A stretch of 24,388 bases of DNA from a virus. Both the position numbers and the translations under genes were made by a program. The stretch covers positions 1 through 24,388 of IMG/VR virus record IMGVR_UViG_3300037993_000246. One strand, 5' to 3'. The stretch's first letter is position 1. Each line of letters begins with the position of its first letter. The notes beneath the pieces were generated by a model. That model was not told where the DNA came from and made no database searches. It was given only the letters and a program-made list of their open reading frames with translations. This document shows positions 7,210 through 13,718 of this stretch, one piece after another.

Positions 7210-7644
7210 TCAGATAGCGTACTCCTGCTTGATTTCCTTAATTTCCTTCCGATTCCCGGCAATGAACTTAATCAACCCCTCGGCATACTTGGTCTGCCGT
7301 TCGTCCCCGGAAAGGGCCTCATAATCAGCCTTGGTCTGAGTGATTTGTCGTTGCAGGTCCGCAACCCGTTTCTTTGCTTTCGCCAATGCTGTTTCTTCAT
7401 CAACGCTGGGAACACGTAGATACGGGTCGTAATCGTTCACCCCCTCGAAGCCATCAGGCAGAATGACGCAGGTTTCCAAGTCGGTGTCAAACTGTAGCCT
7501 AAGATATTCACCGTCAATAAGGTAACGGCCTACAAGTTCATCAACCTTGTCGTAAGGAAGCTTGCTTTGACGGGCAAAGGAATGAAGGTTAGACTCCAAA
7601 TCCTCATCGTCCGGGCAGTAAAGTGAAACCGTGAATCGGGGCAT
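7210..7644 (-). CDS. Unknown 144-aa protein with C-terminal coiled coil
   Basis: The start is placed at ATG 7644 (MPRFTVSLYC), which has a strong GGAGGAG seven bases or less upstream. The longer open frame back to 7803 runs through the capsid-gene terminator and the capsid 3' end and is not likely coding there. Residues ~1-75 look mixed alpha/beta. Residues ~85-140 (ETALAKAKKRVADLQRQI ... RKEIKEIKQEYAI) have heptad-like spacing of hydrophobic residues in a highly charged helix. It lies just past the strong terminator following the major capsid gene, so its transcript needs readthrough or its own promoter. Function not recognised. Confidence 0.65.
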   Translation of the reverse strand: MPRFTVSLYCPDDEDLESNLHSFARQSKLPYDKVDELVGRYLIDGEYLRLQFDTDLETCVILPDGFEGVNDYDPYLRVPSVDEETALAKAKKRVADLQRQITQTKADYEALSGDERQTKYAEGLIKFIAGNRKEIKEIKQEYAI

Positions 7645-7690
7645 AGACTCCTCCGTAGGATAATACTGAGTTTCGGAGGAAAGGTGGGCT

Positions 7691-7728
7691 AAAAAGAGAA
7701 CGGCGGGGGTCCCGAAAGACCCCCGCCG
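7691..7728 (-). terminator. Strong intrinsic terminator after the major capsid gene
   Basis: Perfect 11-bp GC-rich stem: CGGCGGGGGTC (7701-7711) and GACCCCCGCCG (7718-7728), with a 6-base loop. On the minus-strand RNA the stem is followed by TTCTCTTTTT (7700-7691). It lies 26 bases after the capsid stop codon and should end the capsid transcript. Confidence 0.88.
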
Positions 7729-7753
7729 TGGAGTTGTACAATCAGAGGGGCGA

Positions 7754-8755
7754 TTAGTTCTCGCCGATGTTCTGACCGGTGATGAAGGACTCGTACCGAC
7801 CATTGACGGTAAGCCGTTGAACTCCCGAAGGATTGAAGACTAAAAATCCGAGATTCTCAAAAATCGAAAACCCGATTTGCCTCAAATCCGGGCGGTCTGC
7901 CGACATAACGGTGAGCGGGATACGCTCCGGGATGACGCCCAAGAACTCGGCATCAGCGAGAATGTATACGCAGCCGTAGCCGACTTTACGGGACTGGAGG
8001 AGTGTAGCCCCCCACAGGTAGCCCATGACGCCGGTCTTGAGTAGCTTACGCTGCGTCTCACGGTCGATATTTTGCTGCGTCCACTTCAACAGGTCCGTGT
8101 AGTCACGGGGGTTGAAGAAACAGAACGCAACCGACAGGTCATGCCGCTGCACCTGTCCGAATCCATCAGCCATGGAGTTGATGTCAATGGGAGCGCTGAT
8201 GGCGATGTCCCCATTGTAGACTGGGTCAAACAGGCCCGAGCCTGCCTTGGCAACGTTGTCGGCAGCCACTTGCGTGTTGGCTGCGGCGGCAACTGCGTCG
8301 AACAATCCGAAAACGTATCCGTCTTCGGCTGCGCCGACTTCCGCCTTGGCGAGGTTCAGAGAACGAGCGACCAAGTCGAACCGACGTTCCTTAATCTGGG
8401 TGATGGGAATCATCGGGTTGCTGACGATTTCAAAGGTCGGAACGGTGACCCGCTTGGGCTTGGTGACCCGAACGATGTCTCCGCCTTCCTCACCAACGAC
8501 GAAGGCTTCAACAAATGACCCACCCGGTGTGCTGGACACCGTCTGTGCCATGATGTCAAATTCCTTGTCATAGATGGGGAGTGCGCCGTCCGGTAGCGTT
8601 TCGACCATAAGAGCCTTGCGAGCAATGCTCATATAGTCACGACGCCGACGAAGGGACGGTCCGAGGCTAGCGGCAAGCTTTTGGCGTCCGCCAGCGGTCT
8701 TGAGAAGCTGACCCAACATAGCAGTCTGCTGTTGGGTACGGGAAAGATTTGCCAT
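7754..8755 (-). CDS. Probable major capsid protein (HK97-fold)
   Basis: A 333-residue protein preceded by a strong AGAGG Shine-Dalgarno and followed by the strongest terminator in the window, as expected for the most abundant virion protein. It has a basic, helical N-terminal arm (about residues 1-45, LRRRRDYMSIARKAL), then LPIYDKEFDIMAQTV, and a C-terminal QIGFSIFENLGFLVFNP segment with alternating strands. This fits the overall plan of phage capsid subunits. The size, and position after the prohead protease, scaffold and decoration genes, support the call. A KTAG at residues 19-22 could be a maturation-cleavage point. I do not see a diagnostic catalytic motif, because capsid proteins have none; the fold is inferred. 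Confidence 0.78.
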   Translation of the reverse strand: MANLSRTQQQTAMLGQLLKTAGGRQKLAASLGPSLRRRRDYMSIARKALMVETLPDGALPIYDKEFDIMAQTVSSTPGGSFVEAFVVGEEGGDIVRVTKPKRVTVPTFEIVSNPMIPITQIKERRFDLVARSLNLAKAEVGAAEDGYVFGLFDAVAAAANTQVAADNVAKAGSGLFDPVYNGDIAISAPIDINSMADGFGQVQRHDLSVAFCFFNPRDYTDLLKWTQQNIDRETQRKLLKTGVMGYLWGATLLQSRKVGYGCVYILADAEFLGVIPERIPLTVMSADRPDLRQIGFSIFENLGFLVFNPSGVQRLTVNGRYESFITGQNIGEN

Positions 8756-8796
8756 TTGAATTACCTCTTTTTCCTGTTCCTTGCCTAATCGGTGGG

Positions 8797-8812
8797 GTAG
8801 CCTAAGCTACCT
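8797..8812. other. Hairpin between decoration and capsid genes
   Basis: GGTAGC (8797-8802) and GCTACC (8807-8812) form a perfect 6-bp stem with a 4-base loop in the 62-base gap between the 8818 stop and the 8755 start. There is no U-tract, so a full terminator is unlikely. It could be an attenuator or RNA-processing site that sets the decoration:capsid ratio. Confidence 0.5.
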
Positions 8813-8817
8813 TCCAA

Positions 8818-9450
8818 TTAGAGCAGACTTGCTACGCCCAGCCACGGCTCCTGAGTGCTGGGGACGTGAGTGCAGATGCCGACCGGGATGTAGCCGTTCG
8901 TTCCGCCAGTGGTGCCAGAGTGTGCCTTATCGGTGTAAAGTCCAACGTTACTCGTGGAATTTCCACCGCAGTACACATAAGCACCGGCGACAAACGCTAC
9001 GCCAGCCTGCGTGTCATACGACTCTTGGTTGATGTTGCCCTGCCAGAGACCACGAACCACTGGGGCCTTCTTGCTGCCCGCAGGTCCAATGGCACCGGAG
9101 AATTCACCGGGGCCGTTGATGAGGGCGGCGAACGGAACATTGCCCGCTGCTACTGTGGTTGTGGCGTTGGAGGTATACTGCCTGTCACCGGGGTTGAACG
9201 GACCCGTTCCAATGATGCCCGCAGTTGCAGTCTCGGTGCTGCCGAGAGTGCTGTCTACGTTACAAGGAACGATGACCGTTTCCACGTTGGAGGCGTTCTG
9301 GGGGTTTCCTGCGATAGCCATGATACGACCTGACAGATACCCTGCGTTAATCAGGGTGGTCTGGTCAGTTCCGGGGTCTCCGGTGAGGAGAACGTCGGGC
9401 GTAGCATTAACGCTATCGTTTTGACCGTAATAGACTAATTTAAGTCCCAT
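8818..9450 (-). CDS. Probable capsid decoration/head-stabilising protein (210 aa)
   Basis: A 210-residue, Gly/Thr/Asn/Ala-rich protein with almost no lysine or arginine, directly upstream of the major capsid gene. Short beta-type segments separated by glycine-rich turns (AGNVPFAALINGPGEFSG, GVAFVAGAYVYCGG, NGYIPVGICTHVP) suggest a beta-barrel surface protein. Phage decoration or head-stabilisation proteins commonly lie beside the capsid gene and are made at high level. AAGGAAAG precedes the ATG. The C-terminal ~50 residues resemble the end of many decoration proteins, where a YIPVG-type strand precedes a short tail. The assignment rests on position and composition; an accessory head-fibre protein is an alternative. 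Confidence 0.6.
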   Translation of the reverse strand: MGLKLVYYGQNDSVNATPDVLLTGDPGTDQTTLINAGYLSGRIMAIAGNPQNASNVETVIVPCNVDSTLGSTETATAGIIGTGPFNPGDRQYTSNATTTVAAGNVPFAALINGPGEFSGAIGPAGSKKAPVVRGLWQGNINQESYDTQAGVAFVAGAYVYCGGNSTSNVGLYTDKAHSGTTGGTNGYIPVGICTHVPSTQEPWLGVASLL

Positions 9451-9600
9451 AAGTTCTTTCCTTTGTTGAACTTAGGAGATTTTTGTCTCCATGTAGAAGG
9501 TTGGATTAACCTGTATACCCAATCCTCTGTCTAGGAGTAGACTCGGGACTATAGGAAAACAGGCTGCTTCATACATTTAAAGGAGTTGATAGCAAAGATA

Positions 9601-9630
9601 TTATTTTACCGACATTTGTCGATAAAATAA
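9601..9630. repeat. 30-bp near-perfect palindrome in a divergent intergenic gap
   Basis: Arms TTATTTTA (9601-9608) and TAAAATAA (9623-9630) enclose CGACA (9610-9614) and TGTCG (9617-9621). The only asymmetric positions are 9609/9622 and the central TT. It lies in the 234-base gap (9451-9684) between the minus-strand decoration gene and the plus-strand GIY-YIG gene. It could be an operator or a bidirectional terminator. I find no convincing promoter elsewhere in the gap. Confidence 0.6.
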
Positions 9631-9650
9631 CAGCTTGGCCATAAAACACA

Positions 9651-9681
9651 ACTATCCACTCCTTCATAAAGAGGGGATGGT
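9651..9681 (+). promoter_or_regulatory. Hairpin sequestering the GIY-YIG Shine-Dalgarno
   Basis: ACTATCCACTC (9651-9661) pairs with GAGGGGATGGT (9671-9681) with one mismatch (9658/9674) and one G-U, around a 9-base loop. The whole Shine-Dalgarno GAGGGG (9671-9676) is inside the stem, and the stem ends three bases before the start codon. This is the arrangement that shuts off translation of I-TevI from early T4 transcripts. Confidence 0.65.
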
Positions 9682-9684
9682 AAA

Positions 9685-10335
9685 ATGCAAATCTACTTGG
9701 TGACTAATCTTGTTAACAACAAGATGTACGTCGGACAAACAATTCAGAGCGTAGAAAGGCGATGGCGGAAACACCTTAGCAACGCTAGGATGGGGCAACA
9801 AGACCGTCTCTATCAGGCCATCCGCAAATATGGACCAGAGGCATTTATAGCAGAGGGCCTAACCCGATGTAATAGCCTGGAACAGATGAACAACCTGGAG
9901 AAGCTCTGGATTGCCTTGCTTGGGACTTACGATTACGAATCAGGATACAATATGACGCCTGGAGGAGACGGACGCCCCGTACTTTGCACAGAAGAAACAA
10001 GAAAAAAGATAAGTAAAACACGCAAGGGCCAACCTTGCCCGCAATCAACGAAAGAGGCGGTTGGTAAACGGCATAAGGGGAAACCCAAGCCCATATCTCA
10101 ACGGCAGAAGATGGCTGCCCACTGGAACACTGAAACTGAACAGGGTAGAAACCGACGTTCAAAACAAGCGGATGTTGCCCGCCAAGTTAACGCTATCGAA
10201 AATGTCAAACTTAAGGACTACACCTGTCCCACCTGTAAGAAAGAGTTTAAACAGGTGACAAAGGGAGCATATGGCGGTCATCGCAAGGCGTGTCTGTTTT
10301 GGAATATTCCCTATGAGGGTACTGTTATCGAATAA
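9685..10335 (+). CDS. GIY-YIG homing endonuclease with C-terminal zinc finger (216 aa)
   Basis: One of only two plus-strand genes supported here. The N-terminus MQIYLVTNLVNNKMYVGQT gives the GIY-YIG motif (Tyr4, YVG at 15-17). It is followed by the conserved Arg in RRWRKH, the catalytic Glu context NNLEKLWIAL and GYNMTPGGDG. Residues ~110-140 contain NUMOD3-like DNA-binding repeats (RKGQPCPQSTKEAVGKRHKG). The C-terminus has a CPTCKKEF ... GGHRKAC finger (CxxC...HxxxC). It lies between the scaffold-like gene and the decoration/capsid pair, against the direction of transcription. It is more AT-rich than the neighbours and probably a mobile insertion. It replaces no structural gene. Its ribosome-binding site is buried in a predicted hairpin. 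Confidence 0.9.
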   Translation: MQIYLVTNLVNNKMYVGQTIQSVERRWRKHLSNARMGQQDRLYQAIRKYGPEAFIAEGLTRCNSLEQMNNLEKLWIALLGTYDYESGYNMTPGGDGRPVLCTEETRKKISKTRKGQPCPQSTKEAVGKRHKGKPKPISQRQKMAAHWNTETEQGRNRRSKQADVARQVNAIENVKLKDYTCPTCKKEFKQVTKGAYGGHRKACLFWNIPYEGTVIE

Positions 10336-10392
10336 GGCAGGACGCCCGAAACTACTGTTAATGGCGGCTCCGGGCGCATGGTGGAAGGACTC

Positions 10393-10430
10393 ATAAAAAC
10401 TAACCCCCGGCGAGTGATAACTGCCGGGGG
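10393..10430 (-). terminator. Intrinsic terminator after the scaffold-like gene
   Basis: CCCCCGGC (10404-10411) and GCCGGGGG (10423-10430) form a perfect 8-bp GC stem with an 11-base loop. On the minus-strand RNA it is followed by TTAGTTTTTATG. It lies 20 bases past the scaffold-like gene stop, before the plus-strand endonuclease. Confidence 0.82.
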
Positions 10431-10449
10431 TGGGGTTGCACCTGCGAAA

Positions 10450-12234
10450 TTAGTCATTCGGGATACCGTCGTTGGGTCCGAACATCGCATCGCCAATGTT
10501 GATTGCCTTTGGCGTGGAGGCGTCGGAAGCCATCACCGGCTTAATTTTCTTAAGCGTCGGCTTGGCGGCGGGCTTGGCGGCTGCCTTGGGAGCGGCTGCC
10601 TTACCTTGGGACTGAGGAGTCTGTCCGGGGGCGGGTTCCTTCAAAGCGGGAACGGCGTCCTGCGGAGTACGGACGGGACCAGTGCCAGTAGAGTTTTCCT
10701 TGAACTCCTGCGGCTCGGGGGCGGCGTCAGTGATGACTTCGGCCCACAGGTCGTCCTTGTGGTCTTCCTCGTTGTTACGGCTATCGGCGGAAGTTTCCTT
10801 CTGCTCGAAGTGCTTAGCGGCGGTTCCGTCGTAGGCCGGGATGACTTCCATACCCGCCACGGAGGCGGCGGTACGGACCTGACCAAGGAGGGTTGCCAAC
10901 GGGTCGTCATCGGCACCTTGACGGCTGAACATGGAGGCTACGACATCCCCGAATTCCTGAATGCCGTTGTTGTCCAGAGCAGCTTCCATGGTAGAGGCGG
11001 CGGACGGCGAGAAGAAGTCAGCACCGGAGTTGTCACCTTCGTTGGCGAGGGCGGAGGTCTTCTCCTCCATGTTGTCCTCGTTAAAGATGTTCTCAAGGTT
11101 GAGTTCCTGTTCGGCACCTTCGCCTTCGAGGTTCTCTCCTTCACCTTCAACGGACTGCCCCTCGCCTTCGAGAGTCTCACCCACTTGCTCAAGTTCCTCA
11201 CCTTCGGTTTCAAGGACGCCCTCGGGCACGTCTTCTCCCTCGGTCTCTTCTTGAGCAACCGCTTCCTCAAGCTCGTGGATTTCGGTTACAAGTTCCTGTG
11301 CCTTTTCGCCGAGGTCCTTAATCTTCTCCTCGGTCACCATCTCACCAGCACCGGCTGCATCACCCATCGGTCCCTCGGGCGGCAGTCCACCTTCGGCGGG
11401 TGGCATTTCACCTTCCACCGGAGGCATATCAGCGGGCGGCATCTCGCCTTCCACGGGTGCTGCATCCATGGGGGGCGCTGTATCTACTGGAGGTGCGGCG
11501 GGCGGAGCGGCGGGGGCTGCCGGGGCGGCTGCCTCGGGTCCGGGATACGCCTTCTTACTCTTAACGGCGGCTGCCTTGGCGGCGGTACACTTGGCGCACA
11601 TCTTACCACCCTTGCAGTTCGGGCAAGTGGCTGTCTTGGCGGCTGCCTTGGGCGCTCCATCTCCACCTTCGGCCTTGGATGCACCTTCCGATAGATTCAC
11701 CGTGTCTCCGGGGCGCTCACCAGCACCGGGACGCTCGGCTGCTTTACCGGCATCGACTTCCTTCGGCTCCGAGGCGGTACCACCACCATGACCACGCCCG
11801 TCATTATAGGTCGGGGTCTGCGGTCCGGCATCCTGCCGGTCATCCGCTTTCTTGGCGGAGGCATTAACGGCCTCACCCTTGATTTCGGACTTCACGGCGC
11901 TCTTCTCTGCCGCCAAGTCACCGGGCTTATCAGCCTTCTCGGTGTCGTTCATTTCGTCCCTGTGGACTTCCTTGAGCGTACCGAGGTCAGCAAGCCGGGT
12001 ATAGTGGGCGTTGACGGCGGTCTGCTTGAGAGCAGCCTTCAAAGCGCTCGTCTTGTTGGCGAGCAGGCTTTGAGCAAACGCTTTCTGGGCTTCCACCGGA
12101 GCAGTGGGCAGCATCGTCTTGGCGATAGTCCAAGCAGCAGCCACACGAGTCTTGGCTTCCCGCTTGATAGCGTCCTTATCCGCCTTGACAGCGGCGATGG
12201 ATTCCTTCATTGAAACCTTAGTGTCTTTTGCCAT
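10450..12234 (-). CDS. Putative internally initiated short form of the scaffold-like protein (594 aa)
   Basis: Within the 786-residue gene, Met193 (ATG at 12234) is preceded by GAGAGGGG with a 7-base spacer, one of the best ribosome-binding sites in the window. It gives an in-frame product starting MAKDTKVSMKESIAAVK. The break falls where the N-terminal coiled coil and Pro-rich linker end and the lysine-rich helical region begins, so the two products would differ by a whole domain. Phage lambda makes its scaffold Nu3 by an in-frame internal start in the protease gene C, so there is precedent. Alternatively, two genes fused recently and the old start survives. Not shown experimentally here. 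Confidence 0.5.
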   Translation of the reverse strand: MAKDTKVSMKESIAAVKADKDAIKREAKTRVAAAWTIAKTMLPTAPVEAQKAFAQSLLANKTSALKAALKQTAVNAHYTRLADLGTLKEVHRDEMNDTEKADKPGDLAAEKSAVKSEIKGEAVNASAKKADDRQDAGPQTPTYNDGRGHGGGTASEPKEVDAGKAAERPGAGERPGDTVNLSEGASKAEGGDGAPKAAAKTATCPNCKGGKMCAKCTAAKAAAVKSKKAYPGPEAAAPAAPAAPPAAPPVDTAPPMDAAPVEGEMPPADMPPVEGEMPPAEGGLPPEGPMGDAAGAGEMVTEEKIKDLGEKAQELVTEIHELEEAVAQEETEGEDVPEGVLETEGEELEQVGETLEGEGQSVEGEGENLEGEGAEQELNLENIFNEDNMEEKTSALANEGDNSGADFFSPSAASTMEAALDNNGIQEFGDVVASMFSRQGADDDPLATLLGQVRTAASVAGMEVIPAYDGTAAKHFEQKETSADSRNNEEDHKDDLWAEVITDAAPEPQEFKENSTGTGPVRTPQDAVPALKEPAPGQTPQSQGKAAAPKAAAKPAAKPTLKKIKPVMASDASTPKAINIGDAMFGPNDGIPND

Positions 12235-12810
12235 AATCTTTCCCCTCTCGGAGTTAGGGCTGTTGCTGCCCTTCTTATCAGGTATTTGATAGTTCTGTTT
12301 TTTGCTCGCCATCATGGGTTGGGCGGGAGCGGGCGGTGGTTCCGGGGGTACCCCAGTGGTTCCCTCGGGGGTTTGCGGTGGTTCGGCGGGTATCTCAGCG
12401 GGTGGTTCTGCCATGGGTGCCTCAGCGGGTGATACTGGTGCTTCGGCGAGAGGGGGTTCTGCGGGTGGTTCTGCCTCGGGGGTTAGGCCGGGGCCGGGAG
12501 GAGTGGTATTTCCCAGCTTATCCCCGGTAGCGATATCTCCGAGGGTCTGGTCCAGTCCATCCAACTCACTCTTGAGTTCAGGAGACCAAGGACCTTGCTT
12601 GAAGCGTTCCCAAGCGTTCAGGAACTCTACTTTCTCCTTCATGCCTTGGATATCCTTCTCGATTTCCTTACGCTTTTCAGCGAGATAATCGAAAGTCTTC
12701 CCACCCTCACCCTCGGGAAGAGTCATATCCAAGTTCTTGATTTCATTGTCCAAAGCGCCAAGCTCTGCAACCTTGCGCCTATATACGGAGATGAGTGGAT
12801 TTATTACCAT
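10450..12810 (-). CDS. Scaffold-like/internal head protein, long form (786 aa)
   Basis: ATG at 12810 overlaps the prohead protease stop (TAATG). Residues 1-95 are a charged coiled-coil region (ELGALDNEIKNLDM, KRKEIEKDIQGMKEKVEFL). Residues ~103-166 are a Pro/Ala/Glu-rich linker. Residues ~195-330 are a lysine-rich helical region, and 396-408 is a CPNCKGGKMCAKC zinc knuckle. A second Pro/Ala/Glu-rich region (~425-490) and an acidic coiled coil (~495-575, with repeated EGEGE blocks) follow. The C-terminal half is mostly disordered in composition. Highly charged, helical, low-complexity content directly between protease and capsid genes is typical of phage scaffolding proteins, which are digested by the protease during maturation. 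The role is inferred; no catalytic motif is present. Confidence 0.7.
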   Translation of the reverse strand: MVINPLISVYRRKVAELGALDNEIKNLDMTLPEGEGGKTFDYLAEKRKEIEKDIQGMKEKVEFLNAWERFKQGPWSPELKSELDGLDQTLGDIATGDKLGNTTPPGPGLTPEAEPPAEPPLAEAPVSPAEAPMAEPPAEIPAEPPQTPEGTTGVPPEPPPAPAQPMMASKKQNYQIPDKKGSNSPNSERGKIMAKDTKVSMKESIAAVKADKDAIKREAKTRVAAAWTIAKTMLPTAPVEAQKAFAQSLLANKTSALKAALKQTAVNAHYTRLADLGTLKEVHRDEMNDTEKADKPGDLAAEKSAVKSEIKGEAVNASAKKADDRQDAGPQTPTYNDGRGHGGGTASEPKEVDAGKAAERPGAGERPGDTVNLSEGASKAEGGDGAPKAAAKTATCPNCKGGKMCAKCTAAKAAAVKSKKAYPGPEAAAPAAPAAPPAAPPVDTAPPMDAAPVEGEMPPADMPPVEGEMPPAEGGLPPEGPMGDAAGAGEMVTEEKIKDLGEKAQELVTEIHELEEAVAQEETEGEDVPEGVLETEGEELEQVGETLEGEGQSVEGEGENLEGEGAEQELNLENIFNEDNMEEKTSALANEGDNSGADFFSPSAASTMEAALDNNGIQEFGDVVASMFSRQGADDDPLATLLGQVRTAASVAGMEVIPAYDGTAAKHFEQKETSADSRNNEEDHKDDLWAEVITDAAPEPQEFKENSTGTGPVRTPQDAVPALKEPAPGQTPQSQGKAAAPKAAAKPAAKPTLKKIKPVMASDASTPKAINIGDAMFGPNDGIPND
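12242..12249 (-). promoter_or_regulatory. Strong internal Shine-Dalgarno for Met193 of the scaffold-like gene
   Basis: Minus-strand GAGAGGGG, 7 bases ahead of an in-frame ATG. It encodes Glu-Arg-Gly in a linker, so the purine run is not forced by a conserved domain. Confidence 0.6.
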
Positions 12811-13712
12811 TAGCGTAGGTTCCTTCCGTCGTCCCGAGAGAGGAGAAGCTCTCCCACATTAAGACCTTCATAGTTGCCATTTTCTGAGGCTGCTTTAGCA
12901 AAAACTGCTTTCTCGGACCCACGAATATGGTTGGTATACTTGGTAGCGGGGCCAAGCCACTCGTTGGAGACTATCGACCGCTTGACAGCGCCGGGAAACG
13001 CTGGAGTTTGTACCCAAGAAGCCTCTACGAATTTCACACCTCCCCCCGGAAGGTATTTATGTCCGCAAAGTTCTGCTACACGGCGTGGAATGCCGTTATC
13101 ATCCGGCATAAAACTGCCCTTATTGAACTGGAGGTGATGACAATAATTGCTGGAGTCGGTCACATGCTGACCACAGAAAGAGCAGATTACAAGGTCGGTA
13201 ACACACCCCATGGATAGGTACTTGACTCTTTCAGACCTAATATCATTGGCAAGCTTTTCATGCTTAAGGTCAGTAGCCACGAGTATGTCTACAAAATATA
13301 TATCATCCTGTGGGTCTTGAGTCAGATGTATCTTGCGGAGGACCGAATCAATAATATGACCCTTGGCATACTTACTGTTTTGAAAATGTTCCACAAAGTT
13401 AAAGGCACCCACAAAGGTTTTGTAGGACAACTTCAGTGTTTCTGGACCCCAAGCATCGTCATTGTTATTTACAAAAGCCGCACTAGCAGTCCTAATCAAC
13501 CAATCCTCCGGTTCTTTTTCTAAAGCAACTGATGCCATGATTGTACAGTGTGACAAAAGATAGCGGGTCTGACTTGCTGCGGTTTTGCAGAACGGATGAC
13601 TTTGGTCTACATTGTAACCACGAAACGCACTACTCCCATGCATCTTCTCCCAATCGCTAAAGCTAAGAAGAGGTTCGGCAAGCTCCGCATTGGCAAACTT
13701 CTTAAATGACAT
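12810..13712 (-). CDS. Prohead (capsid maturation) protease
   Basis: A 300-residue protein. Residues ~98-112 read KTFVGAFNFVEHFQN, with His109 as the likely catalytic histidine. Residues 164-170 read KYLSMGC, with Ser167 as the likely nucleophile. Between and after them are IDSVLRKI and IYFVDILVATDLKHEKLA, typical of the herpesvirus-protease-like fold of phage prohead proteases. A zinc-ribbon-like insert follows the serine (Cys177, Cys180, Cys191, His192/193), as known in proteases of several large myoviruses. Then come FVEASWVQTPAFPGAVKR and a basic tail. It cleaves scaffold and capsid proteins inside the prohead. The Shine-Dalgarno AGGGG overlaps the TAG stop of the upstream HNH gene. It contains KTAA (43-46), RTAS (74-77) and AKAAS (272-276), possible self-cleavage sites. 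Confidence 0.82.
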   Translation of the reverse strand: MSFKKFANAELAEPLLSFSDWEKMHGSSAFRGYNVDQSHPFCKTAASQTRYLLSHCTIMASVALEKEPEDWLIRTASAAFVNNNDDAWGPETLKLSYKTFVGAFNFVEHFQNSKYAKGHIIDSVLRKIHLTQDPQDDIYFVDILVATDLKHEKLANDIRSERVKYLSMGCVTDLVICSFCGQHVTDSSNYCHHLQFNKGSFMPDDNGIPRRVAELCGHKYLPGGGVKFVEASWVQTPAFPGAVKRSIVSNEWLGPATKYTNHIRGSEKAVFAKAASENGNYEGLNVGELLLSRDDGRNLR

Positions 13713-13718
13713 GTTCCC

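Noticed and set aside
7645-7803. N-terminal extension of the 144-residue protein
   Set aside because: It would run through the capsid terminator and capsid gene end, while a strong ribosome-binding site precedes ATG 7644.
9472-9576. 34-codon minus-strand frame in the decoration gene leader
   Set aside because: It starts with ATG but has no Shine-Dalgarno and no recognisable motif. It may be a leader peptide, but there is no positive evidence.
9451-9684. Sigma70-type promoters for the divergent genes
   Set aside because: TATACA-like and ATAAAA-like boxes exist, but none has a credible -35 at the right spacing. No T4-type late promoter TATAAATA was found either.
10343-10376. CGCCCG/CGGGCG inverted repeat after the plus-strand GIY-YIG gene
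   Set aside because: The stem is 6 bp, the loop is 22 bases and there is no U-tract, so it does not meet the standard for a terminator.
10378-11694. Long plus-strand open frame antisense to the scaffold-like gene
   Set aside because: It is a Gly/Leu-rich frame with no ribosome-binding site or domain, lying opposite a low-complexity Ala/Pro/Glu gene whose codon use keeps the antisense frame open.
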